64,000 nt of DNA. Origin: Salinibacterium sp. SWN167. Lineage in GTDB: Bacteria > Actinomycetota > Actinomycetes > Actinomycetales > Microbacteriaceae. The notes under the pieces were generated by a model. The model saw nothing but the letters and a program-made list of their open reading frames with translations. It made no database searches and was not told the origin of the DNA. Shown one piece after another: positions 53,290 through 64,000 of this stretch. A program made the position numbers and the translations under genes. The stretch is taken from positions 2,001,326 through 2,065,325 of the forward strand of contig NZ_JADYWU010000001.1 in NCBI RefSeq assembly GCF_015864665.1, read 5' to 3'. The first letter of the stretch is position 1. The number at the start of each line of letters is the position of its first letter.

Positions 53290-54160
53290 GGGCGATCAGC
53301 TCTCGCGCCACCTGGCGGTAGGAGTGCGCCGCAGAGTGGTCGGGGGCGAAGGTCGTGATGGGGGCACCGGCCACGCTGGCATCCGGGAACTTCACGGTGC
53401 GACCGATGACGGTCTCGAGAACGTCGTCTCCAAAGTTCTCAACAACGCGCTCGAGCACTTCACGCGAGTGCAGCGTGCGCGCGTCAAACATTGTCGCGAG
53501 GATGCCGTCGAGTTTGATCGCGGGGTTCAGGCGATCCTGAACCTTCTCGATTGTCTCCACGAGCAGGGCAACACCGCGCAGAGCGAAGAACTCGCATTCG
53601 AGCGGGATGAGCACGCCGTGGGCTGCCGTCAACGCGTTCACAGTGAGCAAACCGAGCGAGGGCTGGCAGTCGATGAGGATGACGTCGTACTGGTCGCTGA
53701 CCTTGCGCAGTACGCGCGCCAGAATCGTTTCGCGAGCGACCTCGTTGACGAGGTGCACTTCAGCGGCCGAGAGGTCGATGTTGGCTGGGATGACATCAAG
53801 GCCGGGAACGTTGGTGTGAACAATCGCTTCTGCGGGGTTCTTGATCGTGCCGAGCAGCAGGTCATAGATCGTGGGCACATCGTGCGTGGGAACACCGAGA
53901 CCGGCCGAGAGCGCACCCTGCGGGTCGAAGTCGATGGCCAGCACTCGGCGGCCATATTCAGCGAACGATGCACCGAGGTTAATCGTGGTGGTCGTTTTGC
54001 CGACGCCACCCTTTTGGTTGCACAGCGAAATGATGCGTGCCGGGCCGTGGCCCGTGAGGGGTGGGGGTTCTGGAAAAACCGTAAGCGGCCGGCCGGTTGG
54101 GCCCATTGCCTGAACATCCAACCCCGCCAGCGTCGAATCGTTCTCGCGCTGTGTCGTCAT
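53273..54160 (-). CDS. parA: ParA/Soj-type chromosome partitioning ATPase
   Basis: A 295-residue ATPase. The deviant Walker A is CNQKGGVGKTTTTINLGAS; DFDPQGAL is the switch and ILIDCQPSLG the Walker B. An N-terminal tail of ~45 residues precedes the core. It lies upstream of scpA, not next to a parB gene, so it is the ParA-like protein of the scp locus in actinobacteria. Confidence 0.88.
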   Translation of the reverse strand: MTTQRENDSTLAGLDVQAMGPTGRPLTVFPEPPPLTGHGPARIISLCNQKGGVGKTTTTINLGASFAEYGRRVLAIDFDPQGALSAGLGVPTHDVPTIYDLLLGTIKNPAEAIVHTNVPGLDVIPANIDLSAAEVHLVNEVARETILARVLRKVSDQYDVILIDCQPSLGLLTVNALTAAHGVLIPLECEFFALRGVALLVETIEKVQDRLNPAIKLDGILATMFDARTLHSREVLERVVENFGDDVLETVIGRTVKFPDASVAGAPITTFAPDHSAAHSYRQVARELIARGAVA

Positions 54161-54320
54161 GACAAAAGTTTACGTCGCGCTTACCTCGCAGCCTGCGCTC
54201 CCACGCGCGGACACGGCAGGGTCGCCTCTACCAAAGGTTGAAGGTTTGGCAGCGCGACACGCGGGTCAGCGGAGCCGCCGATCAGCCAGCCACGGCATCC
54301 GATCGCTCCCCCGGTGCGCT

Positions 54321-55265
54321 TTACCGTGCGCGCGGATGCGCCGTCGTGTACATGTCGCGCAGCGTGTCAGCGGTGACCAAGGTATAAATCTGGGTCGTTG
54401 CCACCGATGAGTGTCCAAGCAGTTCCTGCACCACGCGAACGTCGGCACCGCCCGAAAGAAGGTGCGTCGCGAACGAGTGCCGAAAGGTATGCGGCGAGAT
54501 ATCGATCCCGAGTTCTGCACGCTCGGCAGCGGCTTGGATGATCAGCCACACGTTTTGACGAGACAGCCGAGCCCCACGCGCCCCCAGAAACAGTGCCGGG
54601 GTCGCCGCGCCCTTCGCCGAGAGCACAGGACGTGCGCGCACAAGGTACTTCTCGATCGCTGCCTGCGCAAAGCTACCGACCGGCACGATGCGTTGTTTGT
54701 TGCCCTTGCCGAGCAGGCGCACAATGTCGCCGTCGATCATGTCATCGACGTTGAGCGCCGTCACCTCAGAGACGCGCGCGCCCGTGGCATAGAGAAGCTC
54801 AAGTAGCGCAGTATTGCGAAGCGAAATGACCTCATCGCCCGGAAAGGATGCCAGAACGGTAGCCATCTGCTCGATAGAGATGGCCTTCGGCAGCCGCATC
54901 GGCTGCTTCGGGATAGCGACGGCATGCGCGACGTCCTCAACCGCGAGCGATTCGTCGACGAAAAACGTGTGCAGCCCCCGCACTGTCGAGAGCATGCGCG
55001 CGACCGAGGAGGCCGCGAGCGGGCGCTCGGTGTCGGCTCGCAAGCTGTGCGCAAATGCGGTCACGTCGTCCGCTGTCACCGCGGCGGGTGTGCTGAGATC
55101 GCGCGTGCCAAGAAACGACAGATAGGCATCGAGATCGCGGCGATACGCAGCGAGGGTGTTCGCCGAAAGACCGCGTTCGATCCCCAGATGCCGCAGATAG
55201 CGTTCTGCGGCGATGGCAATCGCACTTTTCGCTACGGGACGCACCGGCTCGGTCATATCGCTCAA
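54321..55265 (-). CDS. xerD: Site-specific tyrosine recombinase XerD
   Basis: A 314-residue tyrosine recombinase: an N-terminal SAM-like core-binding domain (IERGLSANTLAAYRRDLDAYL) and catalytic residues Arg in LLYATGARVSE, Lys in GKGNKQRIVP, His-Arg in PHTFRHSFATHLL and His/Tyr in LLGHSSVATTQIY. It resolves chromosome dimers at dif. The core genomic position (between NUDIX and parA) excludes it as the island integrase. An alternative start is ATG 55256. Bases 54161-54320 hold nothing notable. Confidence 0.92.
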   Translation of the reverse strand: MSDMTEPVRPVAKSAIAIAAERYLRHLGIERGLSANTLAAYRRDLDAYLSFLGTRDLSTPAAVTADDVTAFAHSLRADTERPLAASSVARMLSTVRGLHTFFVDESLAVEDVAHAVAIPKQPMRLPKAISIEQMATVLASFPGDEVISLRNTALLELLYATGARVSEVTALNVDDMIDGDIVRLLGKGNKQRIVPVGSFAQAAIEKYLVRARPVLSAKGAATPALFLGARGARLSRQNVWLIIQAAAERAELGIDISPHTFRHSFATHLLSGGADVRVVQELLGHSSVATTQIYTLVTADTLRDMYTTAHPRAR

Positions 55266-55279
55266 CCTACCGCGAGGGG

Positions 55280-57665
<2,386 letters not shown>

Positions 57666-57709
57666 TTAACAGCTAAGGCCGGCAGTGAGGCTTTCCGTTG
57701 GGCCGACAG

Positions 57710-59422
57710 TTAGCGACCGAGAGCAGCAATTTCAAGGTCGTGCGCGGTCTGAATCAATTCGCGAGCGTGAGCAAGGCCAGACTCCGAGTCGGGCAATCCC
57801 GAGAGCAGTCGCGCCATTTCTGCGATGCGCGCCTCCCCCTCCAACTTGTGAACGCTGGATGCCGTGACCGATCCATCGTCGCCCTTGATGACGCTGAGGT
57901 GGTTGTCGGCAAACGCGGCCACTTGCGCCAGGTGCGTGACAACAATCACTTGGGCGGTGCGGCTCAGCAGAGCAAGCCGCTTGCCGATTTCGATCGCAGC
58001 GGCACCACCGACACCGGCATCCACTTCATCGAAGATAAAGGTCGGAACCGGGTCGTTGCCCGCAATGACGACTTCGATCGCGAGCATCACCCGCGAGAGC
58101 TCTCCTCCAGAGGCACCCTTGCCAAGCGGACGCGGCGGAGCGCCGGGGTGCGGCTGCAACAGGATCGCCACTTCGTCTTTGCCACTCAACGAATAGTCGC
58201 TGCGGTCTTCGACCGTAACAACGATTTCAGCGTTGGCCATCGCGAGGTGGGTGAGCTCGTCGGTGACCGCGGCAGCAAGTCGTGCAGCGCTGCGAGACCG
58301 AACGTCGCTGACCTTGGCTGCGAGCTCGATCAGTTCTGACTGATCTGCTTCGACCTGAGCCCGCAGCTCATCGATGCGCGTGGAGTCGTTATCGAGTTCC
58401 AGCAAGCGTTGGCTGCCGGTGTCGAGCACATCGACGACATCGTCGAGGCTCACGCCATGCTTGCGCACGAGAGCGGCGAGTTGGCCGCGACGTTCTTCAA
58501 CCCGTTCGAGTTCGCGGCTGCCATCGGAATCCAGCCCGGCGAGGTAGCCAGAAAGATCAGTGGAAATTTCTCCCAACGTGATGGATGCTGCCGCTAACGC
58601 CTCAGCGATTGCGGCAAGTTGCGCGTCATGCTCGGCGACCCGCTCAAGCCCTCGCTGGGCGCTGGCGAGCAAGGCCACCACATCGGAGCCTTCATCCGCG
58701 GCATCCGCCGACAGCACCGCGTGGGCGCCCTCAGCGGCAAGCCTCAGACCTTCGAGGTTCGCCAGACGATCGGCTCGTTCTGTCAGTTCGACGTCTTCGC
58801 CGCGACGCACGTCAGCGGCTTCAATCTCATCGATCGCGACGCGGAGTTCGTCGGCCTCGCGACTGCGAAGATCGCTCTCCGCAACGAGTACATCGAGTTC
58901 GCCCTGGGCCGCTTGCCAGCGACGGAACACAGTTTGATACTGCCCGAGCACGGTCGCAAGTTCGGCTCCCGCATAGCGATCGAGCGCGTTGCGTTGAGCC
59001 GTCGACGACTTGAGGCGGATCTGTTCAGACTGGCCGTGCACAACGACGAGCTGGTCGCCTAGCTCGGTGAGCACACCGACCGGAGCACTACGACCGCCAA
59101 CTACAGCACGACTGCGCCCTTCACGCGCAACAGTGCGCACCAGAAGAAGCTCTCCGTCGTCGAGGTCACCGCCGGCGTCGCGCACGCGCTCAGCGACCGC
59201 AGACATGGGGTCAATGACCCAACGGCCCTCCACGGAGGCTTGATCGCTATCGGCACGGATCGCAGCGGCATCGGCCCGCTCGCCGAGCAGCAACCCCAGG
59301 GCGGTAACGACCATCGTCTTTCCGGCGCCCGTCTCGCCCGTGAGCGCGGTAAACCCGGGGCTCAGCGGAAGTCGTGCTGAAGCGATAACGCCGAGGTCGC
59401 GAATGGAGATCTCTTCGATCAC
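57710..59422 (-). CDS. recN: DNA repair protein RecN
   Basis: A 570-residue SMC-like ATPase: N-terminal IEEISIRDLGVI, Walker A GETGAGKT, a central coiled coil (~150-350), the ABC signature GASGGELSRVMLAIE and Walker B FIFDEVDAGVGG. It acts in double-strand break repair. The GTG at 59422 overlaps the nadK stop (GTGA); longer frames to 59605 lie inside nadK and were dropped. Confidence 0.93.
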   Translation of the reverse strand: MIEEISIRDLGVIASARLPLSPGFTALTGETGAGKTMVVTALGLLLGERADAAAIRADSDQASVEGRWVIDPMSAVAERVRDAGGDLDDGELLLVRTVAREGRSRAVVGGRSAPVGVLTELGDQLVVVHGQSEQIRLKSSTAQRNALDRYAGAELATVLGQYQTVFRRWQAAQGELDVLVAESDLRSREADELRVAIDEIEAADVRRGEDVELTERADRLANLEGLRLAAEGAHAVLSADAADEGSDVVALLASAQRGLERVAEHDAQLAAIAEALAAASITLGEISTDLSGYLAGLDSDGSRELERVEERRGQLAALVRKHGVSLDDVVDVLDTGSQRLLELDNDSTRIDELRAQVEADQSELIELAAKVSDVRSRSAARLAAAVTDELTHLAMANAEIVVTVEDRSDYSLSGKDEVAILLQPHPGAPPRPLGKGASGGELSRVMLAIEVVIAGNDPVPTFIFDEVDAGVGGAAAIEIGKRLALLSRTAQVIVVTHLAQVAAFADNHLSVIKGDDGSVTASSVHKLEGEARIAEMARLLSGLPDSESGLAHARELIQTAHDLEIAALGR

Positions 59423-60363
59423 GAGTCGGTTCCCCCCTCCGATGCTGGCCCACGCCATCCGTTGACCGGCAAATTGAATTTCTTGACAAGGCGATCGGTG
59501 AACGGTCCTTGAGACAGTCTGGCTAGTCGCACCGGCACCGGCGAACGTCGCACGATCACGCGGGCACCGCGCGGAAGATCGAAAGCGCGTCGGCCGTCGC
59601 ACCACAACACACCAATACCCATATTGCGATCGAGTACTTCAACGGCGAGGGCCGAGTCAGGCCCGACGACAATGGGGCGCGCAAACAATGCGTGAGCGCT
59701 CAGCGGAACAAGCAAGAGAGCGTCGAGGCTCGGCCAGACCACCGGGCCACCGGCGGAAAACGCATAGGCGGTGGATCCGGTCGGTGTGGACATGACAACG
59801 CCGTCGCAACCGAAGGATGAGAGCGGCCGGCCGTCGACTTCGATGACCACTTCAAGCATGCGCTCGCGACTCGCCTTTTCGACGGTCGCTTCGTTCAACG
59901 CCCAAGTTTCGTAGACAACCTCGGAGTCAACCTTCACCCGCACCGACAGCGTCATGCGCTCTTCGACGAGGTAGTCGCGGGCAAGCGCGCGTTCGACAGT
60001 GGATGTGAGTTCTTCGCGTTCGCTTTCGGCCAAGAAACCGACGTGACCCAAATTGACACCCAGTAGTGGCGCGCTGCAGCCTCGCGTGAGTTCCGCAGCG
60101 CGGAGGATGGTTCCATCACCACCCAGGACGATCACCAGCTCGAGCTCTCCGGTTTCAACCTCGTTGCCGAGTCGCGAGACTGGCGCGAGATCAGGTTCAG
60201 CCTGCAAAATCGTTTCGTAGCTATCGGGAGCCAACACCGGAACGATTCCCGCGCTGATGAGTTGACGGCACACCGAGATAGCGGCAGTAAGGGACTCCGC
60301 GCGGCCGGTGTGAGCGATAACTAGGATGTGGCGATTAGAAGCATGAGAGTTCTCGGACTGCAC
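59419..60363 (-). CDS. nadK: NAD kinase
   Basis: A 314-residue enzyme: HTGRAESLTAAI, the GGDG motif in IVLGGDGTILRAAEL, NEATVEKASRERM and TPTGSTAYAFSAGGPVVWP. It phosphorylates NAD to NADP. The GTG at 60363 with GAGAGGGG upstream is preferred to the ATG at 60408. It overlaps recN by four bases, the normal actinobacterial order (tlyA-nadK-recN). Confidence 0.93.
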   Translation of the reverse strand: MQSENSHASNRHILVIAHTGRAESLTAAISVCRQLISAGIVPVLAPDSYETILQAEPDLAPVSRLGNEVETGELELVIVLGGDGTILRAAELTRGCSAPLLGVNLGHVGFLAESEREELTSTVERALARDYLVEERMTLSVRVKVDSEVVYETWALNEATVEKASRERMLEVVIEVDGRPLSSFGCDGVVMSTPTGSTAYAFSAGGPVVWPSLDALLLVPLSAHALFARPIVVGPDSALAVEVLDRNMGIGVLWCDGRRAFDLPRGARVIVRRSPVPVRLARLSQGPFTDRLVKKFNLPVNGWRGPASEGGTDS

Positions 60364-60418
60364 CGTGCCCCTCTCATTCGTAGTGATTGTGTGATCCGAC
60401 GCCACCAAGCGGTCAGCT

Positions 60419-61213
60419 CTAGGCGATCGCAGAAACCTGCGTTAACCATTCTGTCGGATTGCTGCCTGACCGTGCGCTCAACCAGACAAGATACTCACGG
60501 TTTCCTGCGTTACCGGCAATTGGTGAGGAGATGACACCGGCCGTGCCGAGCCCTAGATCCCACGCTGCCCACAACACGCCCGTGATGGCTTCGTCGCGCA
60601 GGGCCGCGCCGTGCACGATTCCTTCACGAATGTTCGTGCGACCAACCTCGAACTGTGGCTTTACCAGCAGCACGTAGTCAGCGCTCTCCCCAACCGCCGC
60701 ATAAAAAGCAGGCAGCACGGTACGAAGCGAGATGAACGACAGATCAGAGACCACAAGAGTGGGAGTCTCGGATGTCCCGCTCAACTCCGCCAGCGATTCA
60801 GCGGTGAGATAGCGGGCATTCTCTCGCTCGATAACGCGCACTCGGGCATCCGACCGGATCAGGTCGACGAGTTGCCCGTGGCCGACGTCGAGCGCGATAA
60901 CTTCGCGAGCACCTCGTTCGAGCAAAACTTGAGTGAAGCCGCCGGTCGACGCGCCAACATCCAGCGCGAGCTTGTCAGTCGCGTCGATGCCGAAGGCGTC
61001 GAGACCCGCCACAAGTTTGTGGGCGGCCCGGCTTACGTAATGATCGGTCTCAGCGACCTCGATGACGTGGTCGTCGCTCACCGGAGTTGACGCTTTCGGA
61101 ATCGCGATTCCTGACACCGTGACGAGACCGTCGGCAATCAGTTTGGCGGCGTGGGTGCGAGAACGCGCCAGACCGCGAGCAGCGAGAGCTGCGTCGAGCC
61201 GCACGTTAGCCAT
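60419..61213 (-). CDS. tlyA: 16S/23S rRNA 2'-O-methyltransferase TlyA
   Basis: A 264-residue protein: N-terminal S4 domain (VRLDAALAARGLARSRTHA) and an FtsJ-like SAM domain (LALDVGASTGGFTQVLLERG, VVSDLSFISLRTVLP, LVKPQFEVGR). In Mycobacterium TlyA methylates 16S C1409 and 23S C1920 and affects capreomycin sensitivity; the same is inferred here. It overlaps the preceding 52-residue gene by eight bases. Confidence 0.92.
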   Translation of the reverse strand: MANVRLDAALAARGLARSRTHAAKLIADGLVTVSGIAIPKASTPVSDDHVIEVAETDHYVSRAAHKLVAGLDAFGIDATDKLALDVGASTGGFTQVLLERGAREVIALDVGHGQLVDLIRSDARVRVIERENARYLTAESLAELSGTSETPTLVVSDLSFISLRTVLPAFYAAVGESADYVLLVKPQFEVGRTNIREGIVHGAALRDEAITGVLWAAWDLGLGTAGVISSPIAGNAGNREYLVWLSARSGSNPTEWLTQVSAIA

Positions 61214-61364
61214 TGCGCGAAAACGCGTCCTTGCCCTCGAGCTGCTGCTGCAGTTCGTCGTGAATCTGGGTGAAGGCAGCGGCTCGAGTTTCGAGTGGCT
61301 GGTCTTCGATCAGGCTCAATCGTGACATCAGTCCGTCGACGGGTGATTCATCGCTCATGCTCAT
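61206..61364 (-). CDS. Small conserved protein upstream of tlyA
   Basis: A 52-residue acidic helical peptide starting MSMSDESP, with LSLIEDQPLETRAAAFTQI and HDELQQQLEGKD. GGAG lies nine bases before the ATG. It overlaps both neighbours (the HAD gene by four bases and tlyA by eight), so it is coupled. Actinobacteria commonly have a tiny gene here; the role is unknown. Confidence 0.75.
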   Translation of the reverse strand: MSMSDESPVDGLMSRLSLIEDQPLETRAAAFTQIHDELQQQLEGKDAFSRNG

Positions 61365-62380
61365 GAATATAGCTCCGCTGGCACTTCGAGGGCGTAAATG
61401 GCGCTCCCCGAGTTCCAAATTGCTGCGGCGCCAGCGCGCAATCGGTCGATGGATGTTCCGGCCGTAGTCACGGTCAGTCGCTGCCCTTCGAGGCGCACTG
61501 TCGCCGTTCCCACCGTCGTCACGACGACGGCGGCGCCGTCGTGGGTAACTTGCGTTTCTGGATAGGGCTCATGCAGCCCGCGCAAATCATCAACGATCAT
61601 CGTCGGTCGCTCATCCGGGATACACGCCAGCACTTGCTTTGCTTGATCAATGCCTGTCAGAACGAGAAGCGACGGGATGCCGGCTCGGTTGGCCCCGAGA
61701 ATGTCAGTGTCGAGGCGGTCGCCGATCATCAACGCTTCGCGTGACTCGTAACGAGCAAACGCCTCTTCGAAGATGGCCACTTCTGGCTTGCCGGCGACGA
61801 TCGGCAAACGGCCAACGGCGGAATGCACCGCTGACACAAGAGTGCCGTTACCGGGCGCTGTGCCGCGAGCCTGGGGAATCGTCCAGTCAGTGTTGGTGGC
61901 GATCCAAGGGATTCCGGAGTCTCCGCCCTTGAGCGCGAACGAGGCTTCTGCGAGATCCTTCCAGCCCACGTGCGGAGCGAAGCCCTGCACGACGGCCGCT
62001 GGCGAATCATCAGCCGACCGGGTCACCACAAAACCTGACTTTTCAAGCTCGTTCGTCAGGCCGTCGCCGCCAACAACCATGATGGTCGAACCGGCAGGAA
62101 CGATATCGCGCAACAATCCCATGGCCGCTTGCGGCGAGGTCACCACGTCGCGCGGTTCCACCGTCAGCCCGAGCTCGCTCAAGTGCTCAGCAACGGATGC
62201 ATCGGTGCGCGACGCATTATTCGTAATGTAAGCAACGTGTGGGCCATCAATCGCGTTCATGCTCTCAACGGCATGCGGAATCGCATCCGGTCCGCGATAG
62301 ATCACTCCATCGAGGTCCGCGAGTACGAGTGCGACGCCCGTGAGGGGTGTCTTAGCTGACACGCTCGCCCGTCTCGTCAT
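61361..62380 (-). CDS. HAD-IIA family sugar phosphatase (NagD-like)
   Basis: A ~339-residue HAD hydrolase: motif I LADLDGVIYRG, YITNNASRTDASVAEHLSELG in two blocks (motif II Thr/Asn region) and LMIGDRLDTDILGANRAG (motifs III/IV). It resembles NagD and 4-nitrophenylphosphatase-like enzymes; a short additional C-terminal domain (~280-339) is unusual and unrecognised. The start could be ATG 62380 or the GTG at 62362, both overlapping the TPR gene's end. Confidence 0.83.
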   Translation of the reverse strand: MTRRASVSAKTPLTGVALVLADLDGVIYRGPDAIPHAVESMNAIDGPHVAYITNNASRTDASVAEHLSELGLTVEPRDVVTSPQAAMGLLRDIVPAGSTIMVVGGDGLTNELEKSGFVVTRSADDSPAAVVQGFAPHVGWKDLAEASFALKGGDSGIPWIATNTDWTIPQARGTAPGNGTLVSAVHSAVGRLPIVAGKPEVAIFEEAFARYESREALMIGDRLDTDILGANRAGIPSLLVLTGIDQAKQVLACIPDERPTMIVDDLRGLHEPYPETQVTHDGAAVVVTTVGTATVRLEGQRLTVTTAGTSIDRLRAGAAAIWNSGSAIYALEVPAELYS

Positions 62381-63809
62381 CGTTTCCGGCCGCTTCGTCA
62401 GCGACTTCCAGAGGCCCATTGGCATCCTCAATTTCTACTGCACCGTCATCGGACGCGTCGAATTCAAGCTCTTCTTCAACAACTTCGATCATGTCGTCTT
62501 CGTCATCGCCGAGTGCTGCTTCTGCAACATCGGCGCGAGAGAACCAGATGGCCGCTTCATCGTCGCGACCGAGCTCTTCGAGCACGGTTCCGTAGGCACC
62601 AAACAACGCCGGGCTGTACGAGAACGCCTTGTCGGGGTCGAGCTGCGGAATCTGCAACTCCACGAGCGCTTCTTCCGCGTGACCGAGGTCGAGGCGCGCG
62701 CCAGACATCGCAATAGCCAACTCAACTTGAACGGCTGAAGACAGCGTGCTGCGCTTCACTGAACGCCCGAGTTCAAGGGCCCGCTCAGGGCGCTCGAGTC
62801 CACGTTCGCTGTCGACCATCATGGGCAGCTGATCGTCACGACCAGTGATACGACGGTAGGTGCGCAATTCGCGCAACGCCAAAGCGTAGTCAGCGGTCGC
62901 ATACGCTGTAATGGCGAGAGTTTCGCGAACGACTCCAATGCGGCCTGCACGACGAGCAGCCGAAATGGCGTGCTGGTGGGCAAGTTCAGGGTCTTCCTCG
63001 ATGAGGCGCGACACCATCACCAAGTGCAGGGCAACGCCTTCTGCATTCTCCTTGCTGAGGGTCTTCAACTCATTTGAGGCAACCCGATCAAGCATTTTGG
63101 GCGTAACACCCTCCGGAATCTCGGGAGCCTGGTGGTACGCACGAACCGAGCGGATGCCGAAAGGATCGCGATCCTCTTCAGGCTCACGTTCGCTAGCGTC
63201 GCGGTCTCCGCGCGCTGGCGCACCGCCCTTGGTCCACAGCCGTTTCTCGTCGGGACCACCGCGGCGATCAGATCCACGGTCGGGACGTCCGCCGCGCTCG
63301 GGGCGCCCTGAGCCATCGGAACGGAACGGGCGTGCCGGCCGGTCTCCCCTATCGGGGCGATCGCCGGAGCGTGGGGGGCGGCTATCGCGGTCACCAGAAC
63401 GAGGAGGTCGCGAGTCTCGGTCGCCGGAGCGCTGCGGGCGACCATCACGGTCTCCAGCGGCATCACGGCGGGGGCGACGGTCGTCGCCAGCGGAGGAATC
63501 TCGACGCGGCGCACGATCGCTGCCATCAGCGTCGCGTCGCGGACGACGGTCAGCACCGGCACTATCGCCATCGCGGCGTGGACGGCGGTCATCGCCCTCG
63601 GGCTTGTTACGCCACGGACGGTCCGAGCCGGATGCTGGCTTGCCGCGGGCTGGTCCACCTGCGGCGTTGTCGCGGCGTGGCCTTCCATCGCTTGGTCGTC
63701 CCTCACCGGGACGCCCACCAGTGGGACGTCCACCAGATCGGGGCGCGCCAGAGCGGTTCCCGTGGGGTCGGCTGTCGTGCCGGCCGTCATTTTCTGAGGA
63801 ATCGCTCAT
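62352..63809 (-). CDS. TPR-like protein with an Arg/Asp/Gly-rich disordered N-terminus
   Basis: A 485-residue protein. Residues ~5-190 are disordered with many short repeats such as DDRRPRRD and RDSRPPRSGD. This is reminiscent of RGG-type RNA-binding regions. Residues ~210-440 hold tetratricopeptide-like helices (ALHLVMVSRLIEEDPELAHQH, ALALRELRTYRRI, SPALFGAYGTVLEELGRDDEAAIWF), then an acidic tail. Known in Microbacteriaceae as an unannotated TPR protein. ATG at 63809 has AGGAG upstream; the frame extends to 63926. It is the first gene after the rRNA operon terminator. Confidence 0.8.
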   Translation of the reverse strand: MSDSSENDGRHDSRPHGNRSGAPRSGGRPTGGRPGEGRPSDGRPRRDNAAGGPARGKPASGSDRPWRNKPEGDDRRPRRDGDSAGADRRPRRDADGSDRAPRRDSSAGDDRRPRRDAAGDRDGRPQRSGDRDSRPPRSGDRDSRPPRSGDRPDRGDRPARPFRSDGSGRPERGGRPDRGSDRRGGPDEKRLWTKGGAPARGDRDASEREPEEDRDPFGIRSVRAYHQAPEIPEGVTPKMLDRVASNELKTLSKENAEGVALHLVMVSRLIEEDPELAHQHAISAARRAGRIGVVRETLAITAYATADYALALRELRTYRRITGRDDQLPMMVDSERGLERPERALELGRSVKRSTLSSAVQVELAIAMSGARLDLGHAEEALVELQIPQLDPDKAFSYSPALFGAYGTVLEELGRDDEAAIWFSRADVAEAALGDDEDDMIEVVEEELEFDASDDGAVEIEDANGPLEVADEAAGNDDETGERVS

Positions 63810-63844
63810 TCGTTGCTCCTGATTTTGGGGTGGGGACTTAACGC

Positions 63845-63890
63845 AAAATAGCCACCAGCTGTGTTTATCAAACACAGTGGTGGCTATTTT
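63845..63890 (-). terminator. rRNA operon terminator
   Basis: AAAATAGCCACCA pairs with TGGTGGCTATTTT, and the inner CTGTGTTT with AAACACAG, giving a 20-base near-perfect stem with ATC in the loop. It follows the 5S rRNA 3' end and precedes the TPR gene. The run of A/T at the base serves as U-tract for the rRNA transcript. Confidence 0.9.
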
Positions 63891-63900
63891 ACAATTGAAG

Positions 63901-64000
63901 TCCGGCGGTGTCCTACTCTCCCACAAGGTCCCCCTTGCAGTACCATCGGCGCAGAGAGTCTTAGCTTCCGGGTTCGGAATGTAACCGGGCGTTTCCCTCT
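63901..64000 (-). rRNA. 5S rRNA, 5' end beyond the window
   Basis: The reverse complement reads as 5S rRNA from AGAGGGAAACGCCCGGTTAC to the 3' end GACACCGCCGGA, including CATTCCGAACCCGGAAGCTA (the loop B/C region). About 100 of ~118 bases are inside the window; the 23S gene lies past the right edge. Confidence 0.96.

Noticed and set aside
53123..54241. Plus-strand open frame of 372 codons over scpA and parA
   Set aside because: Antisense to two conserved genes.
54321..55265. Tyrosine recombinase considered as integrase of the tRNA-Pro island
   Set aside because: It lies 12 kb away in a conserved core gene order and has the length and motifs of XerD.
63065..63790. Dense short repeats considered as a possible CRISPR-like array
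   Set aside because: The repeats are of unequal length, have no spacers and encode the Arg/Asp-rich region of the TPR protein in frame.

Overview
The window is high-GC actinobacterial DNA, most likely from a member of the Microbacteriaceae (Salinibacterium/Rhodoglobus-like). This is inferred from the oleA-oleBC-oleD olefin cluster with an OleB-OleC fusion, the gene string from recN and nadK through pyrG, xerD, parA and scpAB to der, and an Arg/Asp-rich tetratricopeptide protein beside an rRNA operon. The genus is inference. Taxonomy could be settled from the 5S/23S sequence just past the right edge.

Layout. 1-4.5 kb: a truncated beta-carbonic anhydrase, a tyrosine phosphatase, an FHA protein and a thioredoxin/DUF4395 pair. 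4.8-13.4 kb: a minus-strand catabolic operon (ectoine-type ABC importer, two cyclic-amidohydrolase-family enzymes, a DHDPS/NAL-fold enzyme and an SDR) with a divergent GntR regulator; the substrate is not known. 13.5-16.1 kb: a ThrE-type exporter and a DUF368 (PopT-type) protein. 16.1-20.5 kb: an accessory patch with a CobW-type pseudogene, a DUF4145 protein, a membrane protein translationally coupled to a PemK/MazF toxin-like gene, and one copy of a duplicated LuxR/lipoprotein module. 20.6-26.5 kb: the olefin cluster, a DUF2236 oxygenase and a 36-residue basic protein. 26.7-30.4 kb: a large unknown protein and the second, intact LuxR/lipoprotein module.

30.4-42.7 kb is the main accessory region. 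A two-gene unit (SNF2-type helicase plus sacsin-like GHKL ATPase with a C-terminal zinc finger) looks like an antiphage-type system and is the best candidate here for something undescribed. To its right, a ~100-bp direct repeat runs from the 3' end of tRNA-Pro(GGG) at 42.6 kb to 38.5 kb. It brackets about 4 kb that holds a DUF4230-like protein, a decayed IS3 element and a PD-(D/E)XK nuclease-like protein, but no integrase.

42.7-64 kb is mostly core genome on the minus strand: thiM-thiE-thiD/tenA under a TPP riboswitch; an EmrB/QacA-type exporter on the plus strand; then a long, tightly overlapping series (TPR protein, HAD phosphatase, small protein, tlyA, nadK, recN, pyrG, NUDIX, xerD, parA, scpA, scpB, rluB, tyrA, cmk, der), ending at a partial 5S rRNA gene with its terminator. 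Many junctions are ATGA or GTGA overlaps, so translational coupling is a general style here. No CRISPR array was seen.
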